Positions 36,831-45,027 of a stretch of 64,000 nt of DNA are shown here, in pieces. A program made the translations under genes and the position numbers. The notes beneath the pieces are model-generated. The model saw nothing but the letters and a program-made list of their open reading frames with translations. It made no database searches and had not been told where the DNA came from. Numbering within the stretch: the stretch's first letter is position 1; each line of letters starts with the position of its first letter. Source of the stretch: Ga0077555 sp963746315 (GTDB taxonomy: Bacteria; Pseudomonadota; Alphaproteobacteria; Rhizobiales; Hyphomicrobiaceae); the NCBI GenBank assembly GCA_963746315.1, contig CAVVAR010000012.1, positions 558,001 to 622,000 of the forward strand, in the 5' to 3' direction.

Positions 36831-36897
36831 GCGGCCAGGTTTTGGACTTACCTGTCGAGAGGTGGCAACCGACCCGGCTCTGATGGGCCGCCTGGCT

Positions 36898-37985
36898 TTA
36901 CCGGAAATGCTTCGACAGCTTGAGGCCCTGCGCCTGATAGTTGCTTTTCAGGCCCGCGCCGTAGAGCACGTCGGGCACCTCGGTCATGCGCTCGTAGACG
37001 AGGCGGCCGATGATCTGCCCGTCCTCGAGGATGAACGGCACCTTGTGCGAGCGCACCTCGAGCACGACGCGCGCGCCCGCGCCGCCGGCTGGCGCGTGCC
37101 CGAAGCCCGGGTCCATGAAGCCGGCGTAGTGCACGCGGAACTCGCCGACCAGCGGGTTGAAAGGCATCATCTCGGCGGCATGCGTCGGCGGCACGTGAAC
37201 GGCTTCCTTCGACGCCAGGATGTAGAACTGGTCCGGGTCGAGGATCAGCCGCCGCTGGCCGTGCGCATGGATCGGCTCCCAGTAGTCGAGCACCGGCGCA
37301 GACGCGCGGATTTGTCGACGTCGACGAGACCCGTATGCCGCTTTGCGCGGTAGCCGACGAGGCCGCTTTCGTCCCCCAGCAGATCGACCGAGAGCGCGAC
37401 GCCGCCGTTGATGTCCTCGGCGCCCCCCGAGACGAGCTTGAGCTGTTGCTGCATGGCAAGGAGCACGTCGTCTGCCTCGGTCGGATCGCCGATCCGGAAC
37501 CGAGCTGCGACAGGTAGGAGCCGCGGCGTACGACGATCGGAAACGTCTGCGGGCAGATCTCGGCATAGAGCGGCCCTTGTAGCCCGCCGGCACCGTATCG
37601 AACGCATCGACGCCATCCGCGATGACGCGCGTGAACACGTCGAGGCGGCCGGTCGAGCTCTTCGGGTTGGCTGCCGCCGCGATGTGGCCGGGCAGTGCCA
37701 GGCTCTCGAGCAGCGGCACGACGTAGACGCAGCCCGTCTCGAGCACCGCGCCCTCGGTCAGATCGAAGACGTGCAGCGACAGATCGCGAAGCTTGCAGCT
37801 GACGTCCTCCCCGGGCCCCGGCAGGAAGCTCGCCCGGACCCGATAGCGCGATGTCGCCGAGGCGCAGGTCGATACTCGCCGGCTGGATCTGGCCGCCGGC
37901 CACGGGCACGGCGACCTTGATCGCTCCTTCGGCGACAGAGCGCCCGGATCGCCTGCGCGGGAAGGATGCCGTCGCGTTGCTCCAT
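36898..37985 (-). pseudogene. dcd: 2'-deoxycytidine 5'-triphosphate deaminase (long form), with about five frame breaks
   Basis: Deaminates dCTP to dUTP for thymidylate synthesis. The joined product is about 362 residues, the duplicated long form usual in alphaproteobacteria. Blocks in order: MEQRDGILPAQAIRAL, VAEGAIKVAVPVAGGQIQPA, RVRASFLPGPGEDV, LESLALPGHIAAAANPKSST, GPLYAEICPQTFPIVVRRGS, RFRIGDPTEADDVLL, APVLDYWEPIHAHG and SKHFR before TAA at 36898. Breaks lie near 37300, 37501, 37575, 37840 and 37935; several are missing bases in G or C runs. Conservation on both sides of each break argues for sequence error. Divergent from metZ. Confidence 0.82.
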
Positions 37986-38122
37986 GCTGCAGTGCTCGAC
38001 TGCGCCATATCGATGGCCCCCGTATCTGCGCCAGCGGTGCGTCGCGCCTCTGCCAACCAACGTCCGCTCTAACGGACCGGCCATTGACGCCAAGCACTCG
38101 TTGTCGCTAATCCCCATGCCGT

Positions 38123-38178
38123 CGTGGTGATTTGGCCGGCCGGCTTGCAGCCACGTTAAACAACTCGCTAAAGAGGCC
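38123..38178 (+). promoter_or_regulatory. SAM-II riboswitch
   Basis: Located 131 bp upstream of metZ. P1 is formed by CGTGG (38123-38127) and CCACG (38151-38155), followed by the conserved SAM-II segments TGATTTGGCC, GGCTTGCAG, TTAAACAACTCGCTAAA and GAGGCC, which pairs back into the loop to form the pseudoknot. SAM-II aptamers lie upstream of methionine genes in alphaproteobacteria and reduce translation or transcription when S-adenosylmethionine is abundant. Confidence 0.9.
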
Positions 38179-38308
38179 GTGCGCACTTCCTGGAGCATCA
38201 TCGAGCCTGGAGACGCCGCGTGCCACTGGCGCTGCGATAAGGCAGCCGGCGCGGTGTGATGTGCTGTATGCGGGCCGACTGCGCCCGGAGCGATGAGGGA
38301 GTCGTGCC

Positions 38309-39528
38309 ATGACGACGAAGCCGGACAACGACCTGCGCAAGGCCCCGACGAGCTGGGCGCCGGCGACGCGGCTGGTGCACGGCGGCACGCTGCGCTCGCA
38401 ATTCGCGGAGACGTCCGAAGCGCTGTTCCTGACGCAGGGCTACGTCTACGACAGCGCCGAGCAGGCCGAGGAGCGCTTCAAGACCGAAGCGGGCGGCTTC
38501 ATCTACTCGCGCTACGCCAATCCGACCGTTGCCATGCTCGAGGAGCGCATGAAGCTGCTCGAAGGCGCCGAGGCGGCCCGGGCCACGGCCTCCGGCATGG
38601 CCGCGGTCTCGGCCGCGCTGATGTGCTTCCTCAAGGCCGGCGATCACGTCGTCGCGGCCAAGGCGCTGTTCGGCTCGTGCCTCTACGTGGTGCAGGACGT
38701 GCTGCCGCGCTTCGGCGTGACGTCGACGCTTGTCGACGGCCGCGATCTCGAGGCCTGGAAGAAGGCGATGCAACCGAACACGAAGGCGGTGTTCTTCGAG
38801 ACGCCGTCCAATCCATGCCTGGATCTCGTCGACATCGAGGCCGTGTCGAGATCGCCCATGAGGCGGGGGCCATGGTCGTCGTCGACAATGTCTTCGCGAC
38901 GCCGATCCACCAGCGTCCGCTGGCGCTCGGTGCCGACGTCGTCGTCTACTCAGCGACCAAGCACATCGACGGGCAGGGACGGGTCCTCGGCGGCATCGTG
39001 CTCGGCTCGCAGAAGTACGTCAACGACCACCTGCACCCCTTCTACAAGCATACCGGCGGCGCCATCAGCCCGTTCAATGCCTGGGTCATGCTGAAGAGCC
39101 TCGAGACCCTGCCATTACGCGTCAAGGCCCAGACCGAAGCGGCCGGCCTGATTGCCGATCATCTCGCCGCCCGCAGGCGGCACCGGCATCACCCGCGTCA
39201 TCTATCCCGGCCGAGACGACCATCCACAGGCCGAGCCCTCGCGCGGCGCCAGATGGCGGCCGGCTCGACGCTCGTGTCGTTCGAGGTGGACGGCGGCAAG
39301 GCTGGCGCCTTCCGCTTCCTCAATGCGCTCTCGATCGTCCGGATTTCCAACAATCTCGGAGATGCCAAGAGCCTCATCACGCATCCGGCGACGACGACGC
39401 ATCAGCGCCTGAAGCCGGAGCTCAGGGCCGAACTCGGCATCTCGGACGGGCTCGTGAGGCTGTCGGTCGGGCTCGAGGCCCCGGAAGACCTCATGCGCGA
39501 CATTGACCGGGCGCTGGCTGCGCTCTAG
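38309..39528 (+). pseudogene. metZ: O-succinylhomoserine sulfhydrylase, with about three frame breaks
   Basis: PLP enzyme making homocysteine from O-succinylhomoserine and sulfide. N-terminal frame: APATRLVHGGTLRSQFAETS, LTQGYVYDSAEQAEERF, YSRYANPTVAMLEERM. Near 38853 one base is missing and the product continues EIAHEAGAMVVVDNVFATP, with the PLP lysine in VVYSATKHIDGQGR. The frame is lost again near 39170, and the block GITRVIYPGRDDHPQAE lies in a third frame before LARRQMAAGSTLVSFEVDGG resumes near 39240. It ends EDLMRDIDRALAAL. Under control of the upstream SAM-II riboswitch; apaG follows. Probably an intact gene in the organism. Confidence 0.85.
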
Positions 39529-39576
39529 GTGTAACGCTTCGATCAAAGCCATCATGTGAGCCCAGCAAACCGTCCC

Positions 39577-39970
39577 ATGTACGAAGCCGTCACCAGCGAC
39601 ATCCGCGTGCGCGTCACGCCGCGATTTCTCGAGGACCAGTCGAACCCCGACGAGGGCCGCTATTTCTGGGCCTATACGGTCGAGATCGCCAACGAGGGCG
39701 AGGAGACGGTGCAGCTCAAGACGCGGCACTGGTAGATCACGACGCGAACGGCCGGCAGGAGACCGTGCGCGGCGCTGGCGTGGTCGGCAAGACGCCGACG
39801 CTGGCAGCCCGGCCAGAGCGTTCGCGTACACGTCGGGATGTCCGCTGACGACGCCGTCGGGCATCATGTCGGGCAGCTATCAGATGCAGCTGACCGACGG
39901 GCGCATGCTGGACGTCGACATTCCGAGCTTCTCGCTCGACAGCCCCTACGCGCAACGCAGCATCAACTGA
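39577..39970 (+). pseudogene. apaG: ApaG/CorD-like protein with an in-frame stop and frame breaks
   Basis: Product of about 130 residues with a fibronectin-III-like ApaG fold, linked to divalent-cation and diadenosine-polyphosphate homeostasis in enterobacteria; exact role unclear. MYEAVTSDIRVRVTPRFL through QLKTRHW is intact, then codon TAG replaces the expected residue before IT. Downstream GRQETVRGAGVVGKTPTL, YTSGCPLTTPSGIMSGSYQM and SFSLDSPYAQRSIN lie in shifted frames, with breaks near 39744, 39809 and 39829. The metZ-apaG order is common in Hyphomicrobiales. Either sequence errors or real loss; the nonsense codon makes this the least certain of the broken genes. Confidence 0.8.
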
Positions 39971-39982
39971 GAGGAGCACTGC

Positions 39983-41173
39983 ATGCCGGCCACGCCGACG
40001 ACGGCTCTGTTGGGGCGAGCCAAAGAGATCCTCGGCGACCTCGTCGCGTTCGACACCGTGAGCGAGAACGCCAATCTGCCGATGGCCGAGTGGGTGCAGC
40101 GCTATCTGGCAGGCCATGGCATCGACAGCACCATGCTGCCGGCCGAGGACGGCATTCACGCCAACCTGTTCGCGACGATCGGCCCGCCGGGTGTAGGCGG
40201 CATCGGCTTGTCGGGGCACATGGACGTCGTCCCCGTCACCGGACAGCCCTGGGACACCGATCCGTTCAGCCTGACGGAGCGGGACGGACGTCTCTATGGG
40301 CGCGGTACTTGCGACATGAAGGGCTTCGTTGCCTGCGTGCTCGCCTGGCGCCGGAGATCGCCAAGCGCCCCCTGTCGACCCCCGTGCACATTGTGCTCTC
40401 CTACGACGAGGAAGTCGGTTGCACCGGCGTCAAGCCGATGATCGAGACGTTCGGCACGACGCTACCCAAGCCGCGGCTGGTCATCGTCGGCGAGCCGACC
40501 AACATGACGGTCGTCAACGCGCACAAGGGCGGCTCGCGGTTCATGACGGTCGTGACGGGGAAGGATGCACACTCCTCCAAGCCGCAACTCGGTGTCGGCG
40601 CCATCCGGATCGCCGGCGAGCTGATCTGCGAGCTTGGCCGCATCGAGGAGCGATTGAAGAAGCGCCACACCGAATCCGCGCTTCGATCCGCCCTACGCCT
40701 CGATCACCGTCAGCGGGATCGAGGGCGGTATCGCCCACAACATCATCCCGCCCTCGTGCACGTTTCGCTGGGGCGTCCGCACGCTTCCTGGCATCGACGC
40801 GACCGGTATCGCGACCGAGTTGCAGGCCTTTGCCGAGCGCGAGCTGTTGCCCGCCATGCGCGCCGTCCACCCGGACTGCGATATCGAGACCACCGCCGTC
40901 GGCATCCTCCCGCCGTTCTCGTCGGGCGAGTCGTCCGAGGCAACGACGTTGGCGCTCAAGCTCGCCGGCCAGAACGAGACGTTCGCGGTCCCTTACGGCA
41001 CCGAGGCCAGCCACTTCGAGGCGGCTGGCTCGTCGACGGTCGTTATCGGCCCCGGCAGCATCGATCAGGCCCACCAGCCGAACGAGTTCGTAGAGATCGC
41101 CGAGCTCGAAAAGTGCATCGAGTTCCTCGGCAAGGTCGTCGACTGGGCCGAGACTACGCCCCCGCCGGCGTGA
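39983..41173 (+). pseudogene. argE: Acetylornithine deacetylase, two frame breaks
   Basis: M20-family metallopeptidase releasing ornithine from N-acetylornithine in arginine synthesis. Metal-binding blocks: GIGLSGHMDVVPVTG, GRGTCDMKGFVACVLA and YDEEVGCTGVKPM, then IVGEPTNMTVVNAHKGG. Breaks near 40347 (a missing C in a C run gives LAPEIAKRP) and 40680 (ESRFDPPYASI). The C-terminal part HNIIPPSCTFRWGVRTLPG and YGTEASHFEAAGSSTVVIGP ends at 41173. Joined length is about 396 residues, normal for ArgE of this type. It ends overlapping the convergent SDR gene by 20 bp. Confidence 0.85.
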
Positions 41174-41924
41174 TCCAGTTGTAAAGCGCGATGCCGCCGT
41201 CGACGACGAGGGTCGTGCCGGTCACGTAGCCCGAGAAGCGGTCCGAGAGCAGCGCAACGGCAGGGCCGGCGAGATCCTCGGCGGAACCGAGACGGCCGAG
41301 TGCGATCTTGCCGTCGAAGCTGAACGCACTCGCGTTGAAGCCGCCGCCGGGGATCGCACCGGGCGCGATCGCGTTGATGCGGATGCCCGCAGGCCCGAAC
41401 GTGCGCGCCAATTCCTTCACCAGCATCGTCTGGCCCGCCTTCGAGGCAGAGTAGTGTGGCAAGTTCCGCGGCGTCTCGGCATGGAGTGAGGTCACGATCA
41501 GCATCCGGCCCTGAATGCCTGCGCCCTTCATGCGACCGCCTATCTCGCGCGCCAGCAGAAAGCCCGAGCGCACGTTGACGCCCAGCATCGCGTCGAAGGT
41601 CTCCTCGGAGACCTCGGTCAGATGGTCCGCCTCGCGGCGTGGCGGCGAGGCGGAATGGACGAGCATATGCACCGGCCGGTCGCCCAGGCTTGCAACGAGC
41701 CCGCGCCATCCGTCACGCTCGGCGAGATCGACCGCAACCGTCTCGGCGACGCCCCCCGCGTCGCGGATGGCGGCAGCGGTATCGGCGTTCCGCACCGGAT
41801 CGATGTCGGCGAGCACGAGCTCCGCCCCCTCCCGCGCTAGCGCTTCGGCGATGGCACGGCCGATATTCGACGCGGAGCCCGTTACGAGCGCGCGCTCACC
41901 TTTGAAGAGATTGAATGAATTCAT
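41154..41924 (-). CDS. SDR family oxidoreductase
   Basis: 256 residues. Cofactor motif VTGSASNIGRAIAEAL, adenine-binding LADIDPVRN, catalytic TSLHAE followed by YSASK (Ser-Tyr-Lys). The usual NNAG is replaced by HSASPP. C-terminal VTGTTLVVDGGIAL is standard for SDRs. Physiological substrate unknown. Convergent with argE and 103 bp upstream of the sspB 3' end on the same strand. Confidence 0.88.
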   Translation of the reverse strand: MNSFNLFKGERALVTGSASNIGRAIAEALAREGAELVLADIDPVRNADTAAAIRDAGGVAETVAVDLAERDGWRGLVASLGDRPVHMLVHSASPPRREADHLTEVSEETFDAMLGVNVRSGFLLAREIGGRMKGAGIQGRMLIVTSLHAETPRNLPHYSASKAGQTMLVKELARTFGPAGIRINAIAPGAIPGGGFNASAFSFDGKIALGRLGSAEDLAGPAVALLSDRFSGYVTGTTLVVDGGIALYNWITPAGA

Positions 41925-42027
41925 CTCTGCCCTCGTCGATCAGCGGATTGGTGGGAAGCCGCGCCACGATGCTTGGCGCGGATGTCGGAAGCTGCTGCCT
42001 GTCTTGGCTCGCAACACTTTAAGGAGA

Positions 42028-42825
42028 TTACTTTTTGCCCCGGAACTTCGACAGATCGAAGATCTTGGCCCCGCTGGCGTCGGCTCCGACCGCGTCCTCG
42101 GAGTCATCGCCCGGGTTATCCGGCTTGCCGACGGCCACGACGGCAGGTTTGCCGCTTGGCACAGGAGTAGCAGCAGGGGGCGCTGTCGGCTTGTCGGGGG
42201 TGATCCGCGATGGCTGTGTCCCCGGTAAAGTCTCGTCGCCTGAGTTGCCTGCAGATGCAACGTCTGGACGCGACGTCGGGTCGGACGCCTTGTCGGAACG
42301 GTGGCGGCGTGTGGGACGGCGCTTGTCGGTCCGATCGCCGATTCCGGCATCCCCATGCCCATCTGCCTCGGCCTCGCCAGCACCCGCATCCGCTGGCCCT
42401 GTGGGCCAATTCGGGCCGGCGACGCGACGTGGCCCCTTTTTTGCTCCGCCGCTCTGGCCGGGAGTGTCGATCTCCTCGAACTGCAGCACGTATGGGACGC
42501 TCGGGTCGTAGAACACCTTGACCGCCGCGAAGGGCACCACGAGCCGCTCCGGAATGCCGTCGAACGTCAGTTTGACCTCGAACCGGTCGTCGTCGACGGC
42601 GAGATCCCAGAAGCGATGCTGAAGCACGATCGTCATTTCGACCGGATACTTCTCCTTCAGCCGCTTGGACATGCCGACGCCCGGCGCCTGCGTGTTGAAG
42701 GCGATGTAGAAATGGTGCTCACCAGCGAGCCCCGTGCGGGACACCTGCGCTAGACAAGCCTTCACGACGCCACGCAACGCTTCCAGCGCCAGCGCGTCGT
42801 AGTCGATATGCTGACCTGACGTCAT
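42028..42825 (-). CDS. sspB: SspB-type ClpXP adaptor (alphaproteobacterial form)
   Basis: About 265 residues. The folded domain spans about residues 1-110: MTSGQHIDYDALALEALRGV, AGEHHFYIAFNTQAPGVGMS, FDGIPERLVVPFAAVKVFYD. A long Pro/Gly/Asp-rich disordered linker follows, then a C-terminal ClpX-binding tail, IFDLSKFRGKK. SspB binds SsrA-tagged proteins and delivers them to ClpXP. The tmRNA gene that makes the SsrA tag is immediately upstream on the same strand. The start at 42825 is set by the conserved N-terminus. Confidence 0.92.
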   Translation of the reverse strand: MTSGQHIDYDALALEALRGVVKACLAQVSRTGLAGEHHFYIAFNTQAPGVGMSKRLKEKYPVEMTIVLQHRFWDLAVDDDRFEVKLTFDGIPERLVVPFAAVKVFYDPSVPYVLQFEEIDTPGQSGGAKKGPRRVAGPNWPTGPADAGAGEAEADGHGDAGIGDRTDKRRPTRRHRSDKASDPTSRPDVASAGNSGDETLPGTQPSRITPDKPTAPPAATPVPSGKPAVVAVGKPDNPGDDSEDAVGADASGAKIFDLSKFRGKK

Positions 42826-42894
42826 GTCGAGCTGATCTCGTGTCCCGCTGCCACACTCCCGCAAACCTGTAGCACAGCTCACAGGAAGTGGGGG

Positions 42895-43235
42895 GCTTCT
42901 GTTGCCAGGCGCCCCCCGGACCCCGCCTGACGTTGCTACACGCCAGGACTTAAGTTCAGGTCATGGGAGCAGCATTACGCTGCGACCGCGACCTCAGCAT
43001 AGTTGTCATTGGCAACTATCTGATTGACCCGATAACGGCGGTATCATGCCGGGCAAAAGAGCGTCCTTTACACCCTCGTCGATCCTATTTCGCCCCCATC
43101 AGCAACCGACTGCAGCCATCCGGGCATTCCGCCCTAACGATCGCAATCGGCTCCTGGTGGAGGCGCCGGGTACCGCCCCCGGGTCCGATAGGCTTATTCC
43201 GACGTCCGTTTATCACCATAGCCGGACGAATCCAG
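42895..43235 (-). ncRNA. ssrA: Two-piece (permuted) tmRNA
   Basis: Encodes the ribosome-rescue RNA. The tag ORF at 42975-43013 reads ANDNYAEVAVAA then TAA, preceded by the resume region TAGTT. The coding piece starts at 43097 with GGGGGCGAAATAGGATCGAC; its GGGGGCG pairs with CGCCTCC of the acceptor piece, which ends ACCA at 43155, giving a complete acceptor stem. The permuted order (acceptor half first, then about 57 nt removed, then coding half) is the alphaproteobacterial form. A TATATT -10 box lies at 43243-43248. The exact 3' end of the coding piece is uncertain. Confidence 0.92.
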
Positions 43236-43242
43236 CACTCCT

Positions 43243-43248
43243 AATATA
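43243..43248 (-). promoter_or_regulatory. -10 element of the tmRNA promoter
   Basis: CTATATT on the minus strand, close to the alphaproteobacterial sigma-70 -10 consensus. A weak CTTTCA -35-like hexamer is 18 bp upstream. Predicted transcript start near 43235. Confidence 0.5.
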
Positions 43249-43300
43249 GGCTCCGAGGCTCGCGATTGAAAGGTCGCTCTTGCCAGCAGAAAGACGATTC

Positions 43301-44074
43301 ATGTCGATACTGACCTTTCGCGCCTTCCTCGCCGGTCCCGACGCCTGGCGCGCACAAAGTCCGTGGCATCCAGTGCTGGCCACACTGGCGACGGTTGCCG
43401 TGATCGTCTTCGGACAAGTCGTGCCCATCCTCCTGCTGGAGGTGATGTCCGGCGGAAGGCTGGCCACTGCGCCGGTCGACGCCGGCCCCGATGCGGTTCA
43501 CCAGATGATGGAGGGGGCGGGAGCATCGATACTGCTGCTCAGCCAAGCCTGTCTCGCTCTGTTGACCATCGCTGCCGCCAGCTTCTACGGCGCCCGTTTC
43601 TCCGAGGTGCTTAATCTCGAGACGCCGGTGGGCGGCCATCGCGCCTACCTTTACGCGATCGCGGTGATGGTGCCGATGCTGCTGGCCGCCAACGCTGCCG
43701 CCTATACGCTGAGCCCAGCAGGCTTCATGTCCGATTTCGAGCAGTTCGCCAAGCTCGCCAACACGTCCCAGCCAGTCACGGCCTTCCTCTCGATCGCGAT
43801 CGGTGCGCCGCTTTGGGAGGAGATGCTGTTCCGCGGCTTCCTCCTAGCGCCCCTCGTCGGCGGGCTCGGATTCTGGCCGGCTGCGGTTCTTGTATCGGGC
43901 GCTTGGACGGTCATGCACATCGGCTACTCGACAGCCGGCCTTGCCGAGGTTTTCCTGATCGGCCTCTTTTTCTCGTGGCTTCTCCGGCGTACCGGTAGCC
44001 TGTGGGTGCCGATCGCGTGCCATGCGGCCTACAATGGCTGCCTCTTCCTCGCGCTACGCATTCTGACGGACTAG
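43301..44074 (+). CDS. CPBP-family intramembrane glutamic/metallo-endopeptidase
   Basis: About 257 residues with several predicted membrane helices. The three CPBP (Abi/CAAX protease) motifs are present: LWEEMLFRGFLLAPL (EExxxR), AWTVMHIGYST with a conserved His, and ACHAAYNGC. Family members act as CAAX-like proteases, bacteriocin immunity proteins or scaffold proteins. ATG 43301 is preferred over the TTG at 43280. Divergent from the tmRNA gene; followed by the double palindrome. Confidence 0.9.
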   Translation: MSILTFRAFLAGPDAWRAQSPWHPVLATLATVAVIVFGQVVPILLLEVMSGGRLATAPVDAGPDAVHQMMEGAGASILLLSQACLALLTIAAASFYGARFSEVLNLETPVGGHRAYLYAIAVMVPMLLAANAAAYTLSPAGFMSDFEQFAKLANTSQPVTAFLSIAIGAPLWEEMLFRGFLLAPLVGGLGFWPAAVLVSGAWTVMHIGYSTAGLAEVFLIGLFFSWLLRRTGSLWVPIACHAAYNGCLFLALRILTD

Positions 44075-44238
44075 TGGCCCGTCGCGCCAAATCGCAGCAT
44101 GTCGGCAACCTCTGTCGATTCTGGCGCGACATAAGGGCCACTAGCGACATCATGAGCTTAGTGTGGCGTTTATCGCGCCATAGTTGACTCGAGCCTGGCC
44201 GCGCCACTGGGTCAACTAAGGCGCGACGCCACACTAGT
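44070..44238. repeat. Two consecutive large palindromes (MITE-like element)
   Basis: Palindrome 1 (44071-44144): arms CTAGTGGCCC-GTCGCGCCA and TGGCGCGAC-ATAA-GGGCCACTAG, plus an inner AATCG/CGATT stem. Palindrome 2 (44157-44240): arms CTTAGTGTGGCG-TTTA-TCGCGCC-AT-AGTTGAC and GTCAACT-AA-GGCGCGA-CGCCACACTAG. Each has a 4-nt AT-rich insert in one arm, and the two inserts face each other. The outermost ends also match each other (ACTAGTG..GTCGCGCC), so the whole 169 bp has terminal inverted repeats. No coding capacity. Confidence 0.7.
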
Positions 44239-44271
44239 AAGAATCCACCTCAATCTCTGAAGGGCAACGAA

Positions 44272-45024
44272 ATGAGCAAGACGCTGCTCGTCACTGGCGG
44301 TTCAGGCGGCATCGGCGCCGCAACGGCTCGGCTGGCAGCCGGCCGAGGATACGATGTCGCCGTAGGCTACGCGGGCAACGCCGCCGCCGCCGAGGCCGTC
44401 GCCGCCGATGTACGGACTGCAGGCCAACGCGCCATCACCGTCCGCGCCGATGTCGCCGACGCGAGCCAGGTGCGCGCCATGTTCGCTGAGGTCGACCGCC
44501 AACTCGGCCGGCTCGATGCGTTCTTCAACAACGCCGGCATTCTGTTCGCCGGCACGCCCTTCATGGAGATCGGCGAGGAGCAGCTCGACCGCATCATCGC
44601 CGTCAATCTGAAGGGCGCCTATATCGCGGCCCAGGAAGCGGCGCGCCGGCTCGCGCGCAGTCGCGGCGGCAACGGCGGCGCCATCGTCAACATGTCCTCG
44701 ATGCTGGCCAAGCTCGGCGGCGGCCTCGAGAACAATGACTACGGCGCCACGAAAGCGGCGATTGAGGCGATGACCATCGGCATGGCCAAGGAGCTCGCAG
44801 GCGATGGTGTGCGCGTCAATGCCGTGCGGCCGGGCCTCATCGACACGGAGATCCACGCCCGCGCCGGTGATCCGGGTCGCGTCGGGCGCCTCATGGGCTC
44901 GGTGCCCCTTGGCCGCGCAGGGAAGGCAGAGGACGTCGCCGAGGCGGTGCTCTGGCTGTTGTCGGACCAATCCGCCTATACCACCGGCACCATCGTCGAC
45001 GTGGCCGGCGGCCGGGGCATCTGA
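44272..45024 (+). CDS. SDR family oxidoreductase
   Basis: 250 residues. Cofactor motif VTGGSGGIGAATARLA, structural FFNNAGILFAG, catalytic NMSSMLAKL then YGATK, and C-terminal YTTGTIVDVAGG. This is a classical SDR, often annotated as glucose or 3-oxoacyl-ACP reductase-like; the substrate is unknown. Ends 3 bp before mutM, so the two are probably cotranscribed. The palindromic element lies 34 bp upstream of its start. Confidence 0.9.
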   Translation: MSKTLLVTGGSGGIGAATARLAAGRGYDVAVGYAGNAAAAEAVAADVRTAGQRAITVRADVADASQVRAMFAEVDRQLGRLDAFFNNAGILFAGTPFMEIGEEQLDRIIAVNLKGAYIAAQEAARRLARSRGGNGGAIVNMSSMLAKLGGGLENNDYGATKAAIEAMTIGMAKELAGDGVRVNAVRPGLIDTEIHARAGDPGRVGRLMGSVPLGRAGKAEDVAEAVLWLLSDQSAYTTGTIVDVAGGRGI

Positions 45025-45027
45025 GTC

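Noticed and set aside
42963..43244. 93-residue plus-strand open frame
   Set aside because: Lies antisense to the tmRNA gene, whose tag ORF and acceptor stem are clear on the other strand.
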